This document shows, piece after piece, positions 36,951 to 48,642 of a DNA stretch of 64,000 nt (the stretch's first letter is position 1; every line of letters starts with the position of its first letter). The notes beneath the pieces were generated by a model. It searched no databases. It was not told the DNA's origin and saw only the letters and a list, made by a program, of their open reading frames with translations. Source of the DNA: Norana najaformis (taxonomy: Eukaryota; Annelida; Clitellata; Crassiclitellata; Hormogastridae); contig OZ029921.1 in assembly GCA_964023275.1 (NCBI GenBank), forward strand, positions 7,760,806 to 7,824,805. Direction: 5' to 3'. The translations under genes and the position numbers were made by a program.

Positions 36951-38693
36951 TTCAATGACGCAAAAAATCGAGCAAAAATCCTAACGAGTCTGCAGCAGTA
37001 AAAGTGTAACTCAGGTGAAGTATTCAATCTTCGTCTATCAGCAGAAAAAGATTAGATGCAATGAATGCGAACCTACTCTTCTGCAACCATTCAGACAACT
37101 GAGGGAATGATGCACTGAGACCAATGCCGACCAACAACCTGAAATAGTGTCTTCATTGTTAAAAATTTCAGGATGATCAACAACAGAGAAATCCCTTTTG
37201 CAATAAAATTTGATTCTTGCTGTCTGAAGAAGGGTTCCAAAGATTGTCAGCAATCTCTGATTTAAGACGTAGTTCTTTCTCCAAATTTGTATTACAAAAT
37301 GTCTAATGCGTCTAACAAAGGCTAATTTTTAAAGCGCCATCTCACATTCGCTATCCTCATGCACAGGCAAATGTATTCATTCGAACGGAGACGTTTAGTA
37401 TTAAATTGTATGTACAATATATATAATTATGAGTCAAATGTGAGACGAGAACTGAAAGTATGGTCGTGCTATTCTTTTACCTTGAATCTTAACGTCAGTG
37501 TCAACTGAAGAAGACTTCTTCCAAAATAAAAGACGATAGCATTTGGTCGAGACTTATAGAGGCATGTAACATACAGGTGGTTGTGATTTGTGATTCAAGT
37601 AAGCACAGTTAGAATCTAGGAATTAACGGATGTGTTTTGATGCTTCAGGTCGGGGGCACTTCTGAGTAGTTTTTATGAGAAAGTAATATATAAATTTGCA
37701 ATTACGATTACGATACATCTCAGTTTCAAAAAGCCATACATATAGTATTTATACGTACGAGCTGGTCTATTCCACTCATCGCATCTGCGCGCTAGATCGG
37801 CAGAAGGTACCTTCTGATGAAAATCCTCTGTTGCTTCCAGTTTCTCCTTAGTCTCCTGCGTTCCCCTTTTCTCACTTTCACATTCCCCACCTTTCCACTT
37901 TCTCTTCCCTCCCTCGCACATAGACAGTGGCTCGATCAGTTGCCTGTTGGAATCAAATAGACATGAGACGATCACTCGATATGTCTGGAGTCCATTTTTT
38001 GTAAAGAAATTTCCTTCCACTAGCTCAGTGAGAGGCAAAGAGACAGGGAAAATAGAGGAAGGGGCAGAGGCCGCTGGGTTTTTTGCCTATACAAAGTGAC
38101 TGAACCATCGATTCTTGCTCAAAGAGAAGATTCTTTAAAACATCTATAAATATTCACTGGTAGCATAACATTTCAGTCGCCTAAGATTGCAGAATTTGAA
38201 AACAAGGTGTACAGTATATTATTAGAATGTTAGATTGCAAATATGTCTCTGTCGTACGATGCAAAATACACAACACCTAAAACGTTGTAGTTCTCGAGAA
38301 ACTGTTTACTACAAGGTATGCTCCAAAGTTTTTATTTACTTTGACATTACTGCACAAACAAAGTATAAATAACAGTTGAATACAAAGTGCAAGACGATTA
38401 ATCCACGGGATATGCAGGTGCATCGTGCAAACCCCATGGACAAACATTTACACATAAATTCACTCATGTAGTTCGGAAAAAACTGTATCTCAATTATTCA
38501 TATCGAAAATCTTACGAAAACAAGTTGTATATTATTAGTTATGTCTGTCACAAAAGCACAAGACAATAACTCACGAGAAAATGGGCATGCTAGACACACC
38601 TGCACACTGATCGAAGCCTATAAAAGTTTCGCTATCACAGTCTTTGTAGAGAGTTGCTACAGTTCAGATGTCATTTGTCGTCAGATTAACGGT

Positions 38694-39000
38694 AAGGCAC
38701 GCAATAGTTATTTTTGGTCAGATTCACGCAACAGTTATTTTTGGTCAGATTCACGCAATAGTTATTTTTTGTCAGATTCACGCAATAGTTATTTTTGGTC
38801 AGATTCACGCAATTCTTATTTTTGGTCAGATTCACGCAATTCTTATTTTTGTCAGATTCACGCAATAGTTATTTTTTGTCAGATTCACGCAATAGTTATT
38901 TTTGGTCAGATTCACGCAATTCTTATTTTTGGTCAGATTTACGCAATAGTTATTTTTGGTCAGATTCACGCAATAGTTATTTTTGGTCAGATTCACGATA
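38694..39000. repeat. 27-bp minisatellite, 11 copies, upstream of A4
   Basis: Same unit as upstream of A3, with about eleven copies. Unit length is mostly 27 bases with occasional 26-base copies, so the frame changes along the array. The 190-aa ORF over it (38541-39113) is a product of the repeat and is not treated as a gene. Confidence 0.88.
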
Positions 39001-40088
39001 AGACACGCAATACTTTGGGTACTATTCTCGCCCTTCATTGCACATTTCTTGCATTAACATATTTGCATATATCTGGTGCAGTGCCACAAATCATAGGCGG
39101 TAACTTGAGTTGATGAAATGCTGCATGTCCCTAGAAACTTTCGTCATAGTTTTGAAAGAGTTAATTTCATACCAGGAAAATGTTGCTTTATTTTATTATC
39201 CCGAGTACATTATTTAAAATTACTGAAGACGAGCAACGTTATCTGGTACGGAAACTATTCTTCAAGTTCTACCAAAGGGAATGTGATATAGAAATCAACT
39301 GTATTGAAGAAAAGAATTGCCAATGCTATGCGTTGAATAGATGATGTCTCTTTGGCATCTTGAGACACGTTACTGAAGCATTTTTTTCAGCTTTTTAAGG
39401 AAGGCCAGACCAGCCGTAAGCCTAAGCTATATCAATGCAATAGAGACAAGAAGGCTTAATCAAAATAAGAAAAGTGTAGTCTTTCTCTCATCTCATGTAA
39501 ACAGCTTCTGTTTAAATAAGGCCTTATCGTGTAAGGCAGCAATTTTGTATGAATGTATTATAGCCGTTCAAGTCTACAAGCGTTCCTGCTTCATTCTTGG
39601 CTGCTCTTAATAGTCGTCAGTAGTGAATGGATCGGGGTGCTTAAAACACGTACGCCCCCCTTATATTTCGCAGATTGACTTGTTAAAAGTTTGCCAAAAC
39701 CTAAAACCACTTACCCACGTCCAAGATTAAGAATTTGGATCTGTCCCTCACGAATCCGAAAGTTGCCACTAGACATTAAGAGGGTTTCTACATAATTTAT
39801 TTCATCCCATTTGTTCCAGTCTTTCAAACTGGGTCTATCATTTGATCAATTTGGCTAGGCCAGAATCAATCGTATTTGACTCGAAACATGTAACGCCAAT
39901 GTCGTTAGAGCTAGATTAACATAGCACATAAAAGTCTCTGCATAAGGCTTCAAATATCTAAATTGCAATCGACAGTTTACTATTGAGCTCCTGTTGTTCG
40001 CTATATTTCATGTAAATCTAAATTCTTCTGAATTGTTAGAACGCTTCTCACTTGTTTGACTGCGCGTCTCTCTTTCTTCATAATGACA

Positions 40089-41896
40089 ATGGCTACTAAT
40101 CAGATTGTCTGGATCGTTTTGCTTTGCTTGGCTATTCTATCGCCATCTTTCGAAAGCCAAGTGCACAGTGATACAGATGAAGCACACCAGGTAGCGTAAA
40201 TATTGTCATTTCTCTACTGTACCTAAGTATATATGCATTCGTAAATATATATATGAATATATTTAGACAATTAAAACATCGCCTGTTAAGTACCTCACAA
40301 AAGCATTGCGCTCGCAGACTTATAAGTGGAATAAAAGATCATTAAGAACAATAAGTTCACGTGTAGGTAAATGTTTGAATAACTGGAAAAGTTATTGCCT
40401 TATTTCCAATACTATTGTGGTGTATTTGCACAGAATTACTGTTATTTTGTTTAGTTTTTTCTGATTCTGCTTCGTTTAGCTGCAAGCTTTGAAGAAGGCG
40501 AAGCGTTTGGAACGTAACGTCAGCGGTGGTTTCTCAAGAGATAAATCACTACGAGGTAATTATAAGAGCACAGGAAAACATTAATCGACTATATACAATC
40601 ATCATCTGTGGGTGCTATGTCCCTATTCTGGTCCCGTCTCCAGGCCGTATGTTCATTGGGCACAGGCCAGTTTCCACTGACTATATGCAGTCTTCATGTG
40701 TACATATTCTGTCGCATAGAAACGCACTCTGAGCTACAACTGAAACTGCACTACCACCTGCACTTCATTCTCAACTTAAAACTTACTTTTCAAATTGCTT
40801 ATCCGCCGTAGGCTGCCTCTCTGCCTTGTGAACAGAGAGGCAGCCTATTGGATATTGACCTGATTGCAGTTTGAATTTGGTCATAGGTCGATGCCTTGTG
40901 CATAGACACCTGTGCATTAGAAGTTACCATTTATCATCAGCATTAATTTAATGTGTAAAACCTCTCAACCAAGTCAGTTGAGAGTCAGTGAGATCACAAG
41001 TACTGAGTATATATCAGATCATTTCTATTTATGCTTTTTATTATCATGTTTTGCCTCGAGGTACCTATAATTCTTCAGTAAGTAAAAAGATTAGGTGGGA
41101 AAATTGTATTCCGAAGGTTATAGTCTTCGCCAATGTCTGGCTCCTCAAAAGTTCCCCGAAAGGCAAACGAGTTAAAGGGCTGAATGGTGGAGGTAACACA
41201 TTGAAAAAGAAAAGCAGTCGCCCGTGGATCTCCTGATACCCTGGTCAAATGTCGATCCAGATTGGTTATGAATTCCAAACCCTCTAAATTGATCGGCCCA
41301 AGTGTATCAAAGGCCAAAGGGATGAACTGATAGAAAGCCGGCAAGTCAGAGTATTTGGTGACTTTCCATTGAGCAGCCAGCTGCGCTGCTGTGCCTGCGT
41401 CGGTGGTTGTGTGGTGCAAGTAAAAGTCAGCCAATGTATCGACAACAGTAACATCCCAGGCCATGGACTTGACAGCCTGCCAGGGAATAATGGTGGCACC
41501 GTCTGGGCATTTATCATCGGATATCTTGAAAGTCCCACTGGTTCTTTAGAGGAAGCGAAACCCGCTTTCACCAGAACTCGCCAGATTAAGTCCCTTTGAG
41601 CTGCATGTCTAGCAGTCCTGCCGGGCCCAAAACGACAAGCCAAACCATGGGAGCCATCAGCCAGGACCACTGAACCACAGGGACAATTATGGATGGTGCA
41701 GATCTCAGCGCCAAGGCGCAAACCCACGGCCACCCGCATTAATTCGTCATCTAGTCTTAGACCGCAGGCACTTAGGCGAAGGGCAAACAGCCAGTCACCC
41801 GAATGAGGTGAAGCCACAGTCTTGACCCTGTGCCCTATGATAGTCCGACGTAATGGATGCTTGTAGGGTATTATTATTATTATTACTACTACTACA

Positions 41897-41972
<76 letters not shown>

Positions 41973-43356
41973 TTGTTGTTGTTATTAATACAGTTATGAT
42001 GATGATGATGATGATCATGATCAGCAGCAGCAGTGTCATCAGCATCATCAGCGTCATCATCAGTTTATTAGGAAATATTACTATCTCTGGTACAAGCAAT
42101 GATCAATTCAACTCTTTATAAATGATTTTCGTCTTATTTTAGGCACACGCCGATCTCTAAGTCACAGTGGAACAGACACTGGTGTCAACAAGAGAAAAGA
42201 ACCGCAGTTGGCTGAGTGTTGCTGTAAAGCTGGTGACCGTTCCAAATGTAATTTGAACTAGATATATGTTTTATTGTTCTGCTATAAAGTATCATATCTT
42301 TCATGATGACTCTTGTACAAATGGATAATTTGAATAATGCATCACAAAAATTCCTGAATCTTCTTTCCGGCTTCAATATTAAATAGTATATCTCTTTCCA
42401 AACTTATGTGATGGGTCATACACTTGATCTCCTTATAACCTGGTCCAGTTCTTCCGGTGTCAAAATATCTCTCCTTCTGTGTCATATGAGTCCCAACACT
42501 GTCCTATTATTGCTTAGCTTTCTTTCCATCATAGGCCGCATTCCACCGACTCTTCCACCAGTAACTGCCCTTTGTAAATGCTCATTGTTTCAACCTCCAC
42601 AGATGACATCACTGCCTGCCTACAAGATCCCACCATAAAAGAGGTGCAATTTACTACCCAATTTTTCATCACACTCTTCTCTTGCACAGTTATGTCAGTT
42701 TACTGAAGCCATTCAGGTCTAACCATAAACGTACCTTTTTCAACGTGCTCACCCACCATAGTCTGGCTTCTGGTTTCCCTGACCCGTCGGATTTCAACAG
42801 GGCTTCTCCAACGCACTTTGATTTGTAACTACAGTCTCACTTGAACCAACCGTTCATGGATGCCTTTGCATTATGATAACGGCGTTATAGAAGTCATTAT
42901 ATCCTTTAAAAAACGATACATGATTTAAATTGTACTTCCAAACAGGAGAATCATCGTTATCTGTAAGAAGAGCGCCCTCTTCTCTTTATCACGAAACGCA
43001 CAATACATGGTTACTTATTTATTGCAAAAAAATATAAAATTGTGATAATTCGCCACGGACGATTTATTACTTTATCGTGTTTACATGGCGGCAGACGTAA
43101 AGAAAACTTAACTAGTAAGAGATTAGTTCGATTTTCATATTTGACTGTTATGTTCTACTAATTAAAATAAAATTTGTTTATTTTTTTAGATTATTCTGAA
43201 ATTCCTGGCAGCGGATGTTCAGTGTCATGTAGCTGGCCTGGATGGGCTGGTAAGTTTGGGTGTTCATGCGACAAAGGGTTGCTATGCTGCGATTGCTATT
43301 GTCACTGGTGGCATGGCCCCGTCTGTGGACAGCAAGACTTCATCAAATACGTCTAA
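40089..43356 (+). CDS. A4: secreted Cys-rich protein, tandem paralogue
   Basis: Exons 40089-40190, 40480-40555, 42143-42247 and 43190-43356 give 149 aa. The signal peptide is MATNQIVWIVLLCLAILS. Exon 2 ends CTACGAG|GTAATT, phase 1. Exon 3 has GVNKR followed by KEPQLAECCCK. Exon 4 is almost identical to A3 over EIPGSGCSVSCSWPGWAGKF and then reads CDKGLLCCDCYCHWWHGPVC. This makes A4 the closest relative of A3, in line with their shared upstream minisatellite and flanking duplication. Twelve Cys follow the Lys-Arg site. Intron 2 holds a restriction-endonuclease LINE fragment in reverse orientation and a long (ACT)n run. Confidence 0.8.
40740..40940 (+). mobile_element. LINE 3' end with perfect 14-bp hairpin
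   Basis: A block with tcattctcaacttaaaactt, then aggctgcctctctg and cagagaggcagcct as a perfect 14-bp stem with a 9-base loop (40810-40846), and then atgccttgtgcat, recurs at 61320-61510 (+), 50165-50345 (-) and, more diverged, 52560-52850 (+). At 61.3 kb it follows an RT C-terminus (FLVARPKLWNSLP), which identifies it as a LINE 3' end. Confidence 0.65.
41075..41866 (-). mobile_element. LINE C-terminal region with CCHC and restriction-like endonuclease
   Basis: Minus-strand frames give YKHPLRRTIIGHRVKTVASP, GLRLGAEICTIHNCPCGSVV with a following H and C (zinc-knuckle type), KEPVGLSR, and in the next frame WDVTVVDTLADFYLHHTTTD, then KYSDLPAFYQFIPLAFDTLG. Such a tail, with a CxxC..H..C knuckle followed by a PD-(D/E)xK-type endonuclease, is known from R2/NeSL-type LINEs and from widespread marine-animal elements. 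Part of the endonuclease core between the frames is lost. It lies in intron 2 of A4. Confidence 0.65.
41868..42060. repeat. Compound trinucleotide microsatellite before exon 3 of A4
   Basis: Short (TTA)n, then a long (ACT)n of about 30 triplets, then (GAT) and (CAG/CAT). It creates a poly-Val stretch in a minus-strand ORF joined to the LINE fragment. Confidence 0.9.
42370..42850 (+). mobile_element. Probable LINE endonuclease-end fragment in intron 3 of A4
   Basis: Copy of the 4480-4985 segment (GHTLDLLITWSSSSGVKISL) at the equivalent intron position, decayed. Confidence 0.45.
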
Positions 43357-43869
43357 GTCCGAAACGTTCCTCAGAACTAGTGAAAGGCATATTATAAAAA
43401 TTGGCTTCATTTTAAGGCATTCAATATGCATGCACTAAAGAATCTAGAAAATTCATTGAAAACAAAAAAATACATTAGAAAACAATGATAGTATTAAAAT
43501 AATAAGTGAAAAATTAAATGAATGACGTTACTGATGATTTGTTGCTTTCAATAATGATGAGAAAAACAATAAGAATAATGATATGAGCGGTGGATCACTC
43601 CGTTCCTATTTTCCTCTTCTCTCTGGAGCAAAACCACAAGATAAAAATGCGTGGGACAATTAGCAATTATATTAAATTCTTGCGTTTATAAAGTATAGCA
43701 TATTTCAAAACTACTCAGTATTTATTTAGTCTTAATACATAATTGCAGTACGTCCAATATTCCATCACCGTAATAAAGATGATTGTTCCTAACTGTTCCT
43801 ATTTCCTATTAAACGCTTTGAGAAAAACGAAGTCCATCAATGGTATCTGGATGCACCTTTGTCCACAGA

Positions 43870-44500
43870 CTCCGCTTTTGATATAGTCGACTACGACTGC
43901 CTTATCAAGCGGCATAGAACATCCCAAGGAGAGATCTGGGGACTGGTTTCAAAACTACAAACTGATATTCTTTCGCTAAAACTTCTTTTCTAATTCCCTT
44001 TTGATTTCTTTGGTTTCTGCATGCAGGTGACAATTCGCTGTTCGTCCACTGGGAAAATCATCAATAAAAATGCTGAAAGATAACATAACCTGCTATATGC
44101 CAATCAAAAATCTCACCTTTCCATATGTATTCATTGAGAAATTAGTTGGTCGGAAGATGGCATGCTATTAGAAACAAGTAACTTTATGCTGAAGATGCAA
44201 CCCGGTTTTAGGAAGTTGTGGTCTCGCTCAAACTTTTCGCATGCCATAGATTCTAGCGGCACTGGTCACTATTCTCGATGTAGGCGCCGCGTTTAACACA
44301 GTCGACTACGGCATCCTACATAATCATGCGGCTAAGAACATCCTACGGATTCGGTGAAAGACATGTGGACTGGTTTCAATTCATCCTAGTTTGACGCACA
44401 GTGAACAAGGGTTCTGACTGCACCACGGCTTGGACACCAGTTCCATTATGTGCGACACACTGCAACCCCGAAACCATATATACCAATAATAGCATACTAG
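43870..44500 (+). mobile_element. LINE reverse transcriptase fragments after unit 4
   Basis: Two partial copies of the same RT block: SAFDIVDYDCLIKRHRTSQG (43875-43935) and LDVGAAFNTVDYGILHNHAA (44275-44335), both like the AFDTVDHDILL motif of CR1/L2 LINEs, with a later SDCTTAWTPVPL-like remnant. Stops interrupt them. They begin where the unit-4 similarity stops. Confidence 0.6.
43955..44040 (-). mobile_element. hAT transposase remnant, unit 4, truncated
   Basis: Only the LAKEYQF-like part and its flank remain (aaactgatattctttcgcta and the cttcttttctaattccc block). The sequence then leaves the unit pattern. Confidence 0.45.
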
Positions 44501-45528
44501 TATGAGGTCGAAACGTAGATCAGGCTGTAACACACTCATTTTGATGATTCGAGCAACCAGAAAAAAAGAATAGCATCAACCAGTTAAATTTGCAAGTTTT
44601 ATTCTTAAAATCAATAATTAGTCAAGTTTAAAACGCCATAAACAATTTGTCTCTACTCTACCTTGATCAGTAGAGCCAGATCGATAGTCGTATTGTGGCG
44701 ACACTGGCGCAGCTGACATTGCCTCAAGTCGCCATCTTACTGTACATCAAGTTGGGCTTCTGATCTGGGCAGCTGTCGATGTGCCTCGACCGATGTTGCC
44801 ATGCAGCCCCAAAAGATGCTATTCTTGTATCCTGGTTGCTCGAATCATAAAACTGAACGTATTCCAATATTCTGTCACTGACTTTGCCTAGTGCCTCATA
44901 TCCAAGTGCCTCATACCTAGCAGTGAGCCTCTTTGTTGAAGTCAATTTGGTTTAGCTACAGTCGAATTGAAACTCTAAAATGGCCTTACGATTTTCTACT
45001 TATGAGAATGCACTTCTGGTCTGACATACAACTCAAGCTCCACGAACGTTAAGCATTGTTTAAAGCACTATAGTCACCAATGTAAGCTTAAAAAGCAATT
45101 TGTTTCCTCTATGGCTATGCATTCGTAAATAGGTCATGCATGTTCTATTTTAACCATCAGTGTAATATTTGCTTTGCAAATATCGCAAGGTTTTGCGCTT
45201 TAATATAAATTTGTATGCCCGATGGGCAATCAATAACAACTCTGCTTTCAAGCAGAATAAAGAAGGAACGGCCTGTTTTCCAGCGTATACTGAATAGCTA
45301 GCGATGTTGACATCGATGGTAAGATCTACTGTGTAAAGACAAGAACATTGACTTGTCCATAAAGCAAGGGCAGATAAGGGGTTAACTTCACTATTTACAG
45401 ATTTTACATTGGCGTTGAAAATGACCCTAAATTTTCTTCTCCTTCTTCTTTTTCTTTCTGGCTGGAATTAATCCCTCCTAGGAGAGGGGTCAGCCACACG
45501 AATCCTTTTTTCCATTTATTTCTGTCCA

Positions 45529-46060
45529 TTATCTTCTTTCTTCAAGCGGAGGAGCTTCTTGCTGAATCACGTCTCCCCATCTCTTCTTTTGTCGTCCACG
45601 ACTGCGGCGTCCGTAAACCTCTGCCTGCATAATTCTTTTAATGCAGTTTTCCTCCTCTCTCCTCATCACATGACCGTACCATCTCAACCTGGCTTCTCGT
45701 ACCTTGTCAGATATACATCCCACTCCCAATTTCTGTCTGATATACTCATTCCTTTTCCTATCTTTCAGTGAGATTACAAGTGTCCATCGCAGCATTCTCA
45801 TTTCTGTTCTCTCCAGCAGCTTCTCCTGCTCTTTTGTCAGTGTCCATGCTTCTGCTCCATATATCATCACTGGTCTTATCATTGTTTTGTACACCTTTCC
45901 TTTGAGATGAACCGGCATTTTCACATCGCATAATACGCTCGATAGGTCTTGCCATTTTTTGACACGCTGCCTTAATCCTGTTCTTAACATCATGTTTGCA
46001 TTCTGCTTTAGCATTCATTATCGACCCAAGATACTTAAAGGTTTCTACTTGTTTCAATGC
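45529..46060 (-). mobile_element. RTE/BovB-like LINE reverse transcriptase C-terminus
   Basis: Minus-strand pieces in two frames: VETFKYLGSIMNAKAECKHD, then KVYKTMIRPVMIYGAEAWTL, EMRMLRWTL, VREARLRWYGHVMRREEENC and RRSRGRQKKRWGD. This is the typical end of RTE-type and related LINE polymerases. One frame change separates the two pieces. It lies just downstream of the B1 stop codon, on the same strand. Confidence 0.75.
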
Positions 46061-46231
46061 ATTTCCTGTGATGTCCTTGAAAATGACCTAAATCCTAGAA
46101 ACAAATTATTTGAATAAGTTTATTAATTTTATTTCACCGATGTTTTCTAATTGAAGCCATGAAATGTCTTCTAATTCATGGCGACGATGCTGAAGTTGAC
46201 CTTCCGCTAATGGGTGCAGCTGCTGGTCTTG

Positions 46232-48642
46232 CTAGTACCGCAATCTGGAGAGTTCTCGACAGACAGACCCAGTCCATGCGCAGTAGCATTCGCAGCAGAC
46301 TCCATTACAACTACAGTTGTCTGACCACCACAGGAAAGGACACGACCTTGAGCACGGACCACGGTCTTTTGAGTCTATATTCAGTAAACATGTACATGAT
46401 GTAGTCTACAATGATGTGTAAGGCATGGTCAGTCATGATGTGATCATGAAAAATAGGTTAGGCTAAGTGAGTTTAGGTATAGGAGGGTGTTGCACAACAT
46501 GCATAGAATGAACACTCTGGGTGAATGCAGATTATTGTCTGAAAGTGTCTATCAGCTTACTGTAGCTGTAACATTTCGGCATTAGTCTCGTTAGCATAAC
46601 TGGATGACTTCGAAAGCCATAGCAGAATTACTGCGCGATTTCACATATAGCATTAGGCTGTAGTAGCCAAAGCACACTTTATCGTAAGTTTCTGAACTTT
46701 TTGTTGTTTATTACAATGCAGTTGCTTTTCATCCGCTACTCAAACAACACCCAACCTAGCAGCTCCTTTCCTTCTTCCCTCTCTGGTCTTCTGGCAACCG
46801 AGCTTGGTTCTTGAAATGGCATCTTTGAACAACCCCACTGCCTTGACGTGAATAAGCTGGTGCTTTGCGCTTAGCTTTTAGTTAGCGCTTTATAAATTTG
46901 GAGTTTGCGAATACGAATACGATTCACAGACCAACTTTGCACAATGCGTTGTAATGTGTGCTTCTGAAGCTTTCCTGTGGCAAAGACGCTTTATCTTAAC
47001 CCTCAGAGGCTAACCTATGAAAAAATCACATAACCTGGGGTGAATTTTTCATCCCACACTACTTGAGGCGTCTGACATAAAATTATACCATGGTCAGTGA
47101 ACAGAGGTAATTGTATCAATTTCAACATAAAATTTTAAAATTAAGAAACCTAAACAATGCCAACTGTCAGAAAAATCATCAAGGCCACAGTCATCGTCAA
47201 CCGAAAAACATCAACAGTGACAAGGCCTCCATCAGCGTCGCTCGGTAAATCGTTACCTGTATCACTGTCCTCACGACCATCATCAGTTTCAACATTATCT
47301 AGCTCTGACACATTGCCACTGTCAACACACTCTACATTGTCATCATCGTTGTCATAATTTTCAATCAGTTCTAATATCAATTTACTAGCATTAGCTGCAG
47401 GTAACCTTCGAGGCATCTTACACGCTAATTATAATTTTAAAAAATGGCCGAGATGTGACCTCAGCCTCTTATTCACGTGACTATGTATCAAAAATAAACA
47501 AAACAAAAATTTGAAATCAAGCAAAAATCATCTAGGAACAGATACACCAAAGCGCATGACATAGCTCCAAGGCTGTAAGACACTTCAGCAGAAATACTGG
47601 CAGTAGGGTGAAAAGTTTACCCCAGGTAAGCCTCTAATGGTTAAGCAGTAACCACGGAACACTGCGTAATGCCGAGCTATTTACTAAACACCAATAACAC
47701 GTATGAAGCTCATTTTTAAATATACAGGGAGTAGTCAGGTCAGTAGAATTAAATTACTTACATTGACCTGCTCCATTGACGCAGACATAATAATACGAGC
47801 GTTTCTGTCGATCATGATGCAACTGTAACATGTAACAGATCTTTCTAGGGTAACAGTTGATTAGGCGCCAAATCAACAAATTTTTATCACTCGTCGATTG
47901 TTTCTCTTGGTCACTTGCGTAAGTTGCATATAAATTCGTAATTAACTTGCTTTGCTACCTTACCTTATGATAAGGTAGCATCCTGTGGCGTCCAACACCA
48001 AAGTTTCTATTATAGTACTATAAAACATACGGCTTTCTTTACCTTTCCGTTCCAACCGCCTTGAATTTCTTTAAGATCTCGTGTCTTGCCATTTTGAACC
48101 TTACCTTATCTTAGTCTTATAGCAAGAAAAAATCGAGTGTTTTTTTGCCAAAGCATACGGTTGCATCTCCATTCGCCAAACAAGTCTTGTCTTTTGTGCT
48201 ATTAAGGATCATAATGGTCAAATCCGTGTCTGATCAACTAGCCATACATTTGAACTTTTAGTGGCTCAAATTGATTTCATCCCTGATATATTTACGATTA
48301 ATATCGTGCAAGTTTTGTCATAAAAGTTAAGAGAAGTTAAGCCACATATTCTTTTGGTACAACTCAGACAATGTCGTGGTTAGGAGGTTGCGCAGCTGGC
48401 ACGAGAGGTATTGGCGAGGCTCCCATTCACCGTCTCATCCACTAAAGTTTAGGCACCAGAGAAAATATGCCACGTTGCACTTGATATTAATGTCACCGTT
48501 AGTCTATGCTGGTAACTCCAAGAACTTATTGTTATAGTTGGATGTATTTGAGACTTACCTCGTTGTCAGTGGTGGCTTTTCTCAAGACCATGGTGAAGAG
48601 AAACATAAGAAAGCCAACTGTCATGAAAGCCTTTCGATCCAT
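46232..48642 (-). CDS. B1: secreted Cys-rich protein, resistin-like Cys spacing, 3 exons
   Basis: Exons on the minus strand are 48559-48642, 47762-47822 and 46232-46374 (phases 0, 1), giving 95 aa. Exon 1 is a 28-aa signal peptide exon (MDRKAFMTVGFLMFLFTMVL) ending GAG|GTAAGT. Exon 2 (20 codons plus one base) begins LHHDRQKR, a dibasic site, then SYYYVCVN, and ends at a GTAAGT donor. Exon 3 has nine Cys: CSRSC, then C-x8-C-x-C-x3-CC-x-C-x-C-x6-C, with CCECYCAWTGSVC near the end. Ten Cys follow the Lys-Arg site, an even number. CP-x7-CxC-x3-C and the final CxCxC-A-WTG-xx-C match the order and much of the spacing of vertebrate resistin/RELM. A piggyBac remnant lies in intron 2. An opposite-strand ORF at 46159-46404 covers the last exon and is judged a shadow. 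Confidence 0.75.
47000..47640 (-). mobile_element. Non-autonomous piggyBac element in intron 2 of B1
   Basis: TTAA stands at both ends (46996-46999 and 47641-47644). Terminal repeats are CCCTCAGAGGCTAACCT at the left and, reversed, CCATTAGAGGCTTACCTGGG at the right; CCTGGGGT also recurs inside the left end. The minus-strand ORF 47150-47416 begins MPRRLPAANASKLILELIEN and runs into an Asp/Glu-rich stretch, as piggyBac transposases often begin. At 641 bp the element has lost the catalytic part. No TTAA-flanked full-length relative is in the window. Confidence 0.75.

Larger units (their letters stand above)
36357..44060 (+). repeat. Tandem segmental duplication, unit 4
   Basis: Holds A4. The upstream part parallels unit 3 base for base over long stretches (for example 37110-37540 against 20400-20830). 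The 3' tail is cut short within the hAT remnant near 44.04 kb and is followed by LINE fragments. Confidence 0.75.

Noticed and set aside
38694-39000. Possible CRISPR-like array
   Set aside because: Repeats are directly tandem without unique spacers, and the DNA is animal.
38541-39113. 190-codon ORF with repeated NSYFWSDSR
   Set aside because: It is the translation of a 27-bp minisatellite. The repeat shifts frame inside the array, the matching ORF in unit 3 is far shorter, and no other protein features are present.
41284-42099. 271-codon ORF with a poly-Val stretch
   Set aside because: A long (ACT)n microsatellite read on the minus strand joined to a LINE C-terminal fragment.
46159-46404. 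81-codon plus-strand ORF
   Set aside because: It is the antisense of the B1 Cys-rich exon, which has consistent splice phase and a paralogous pattern.
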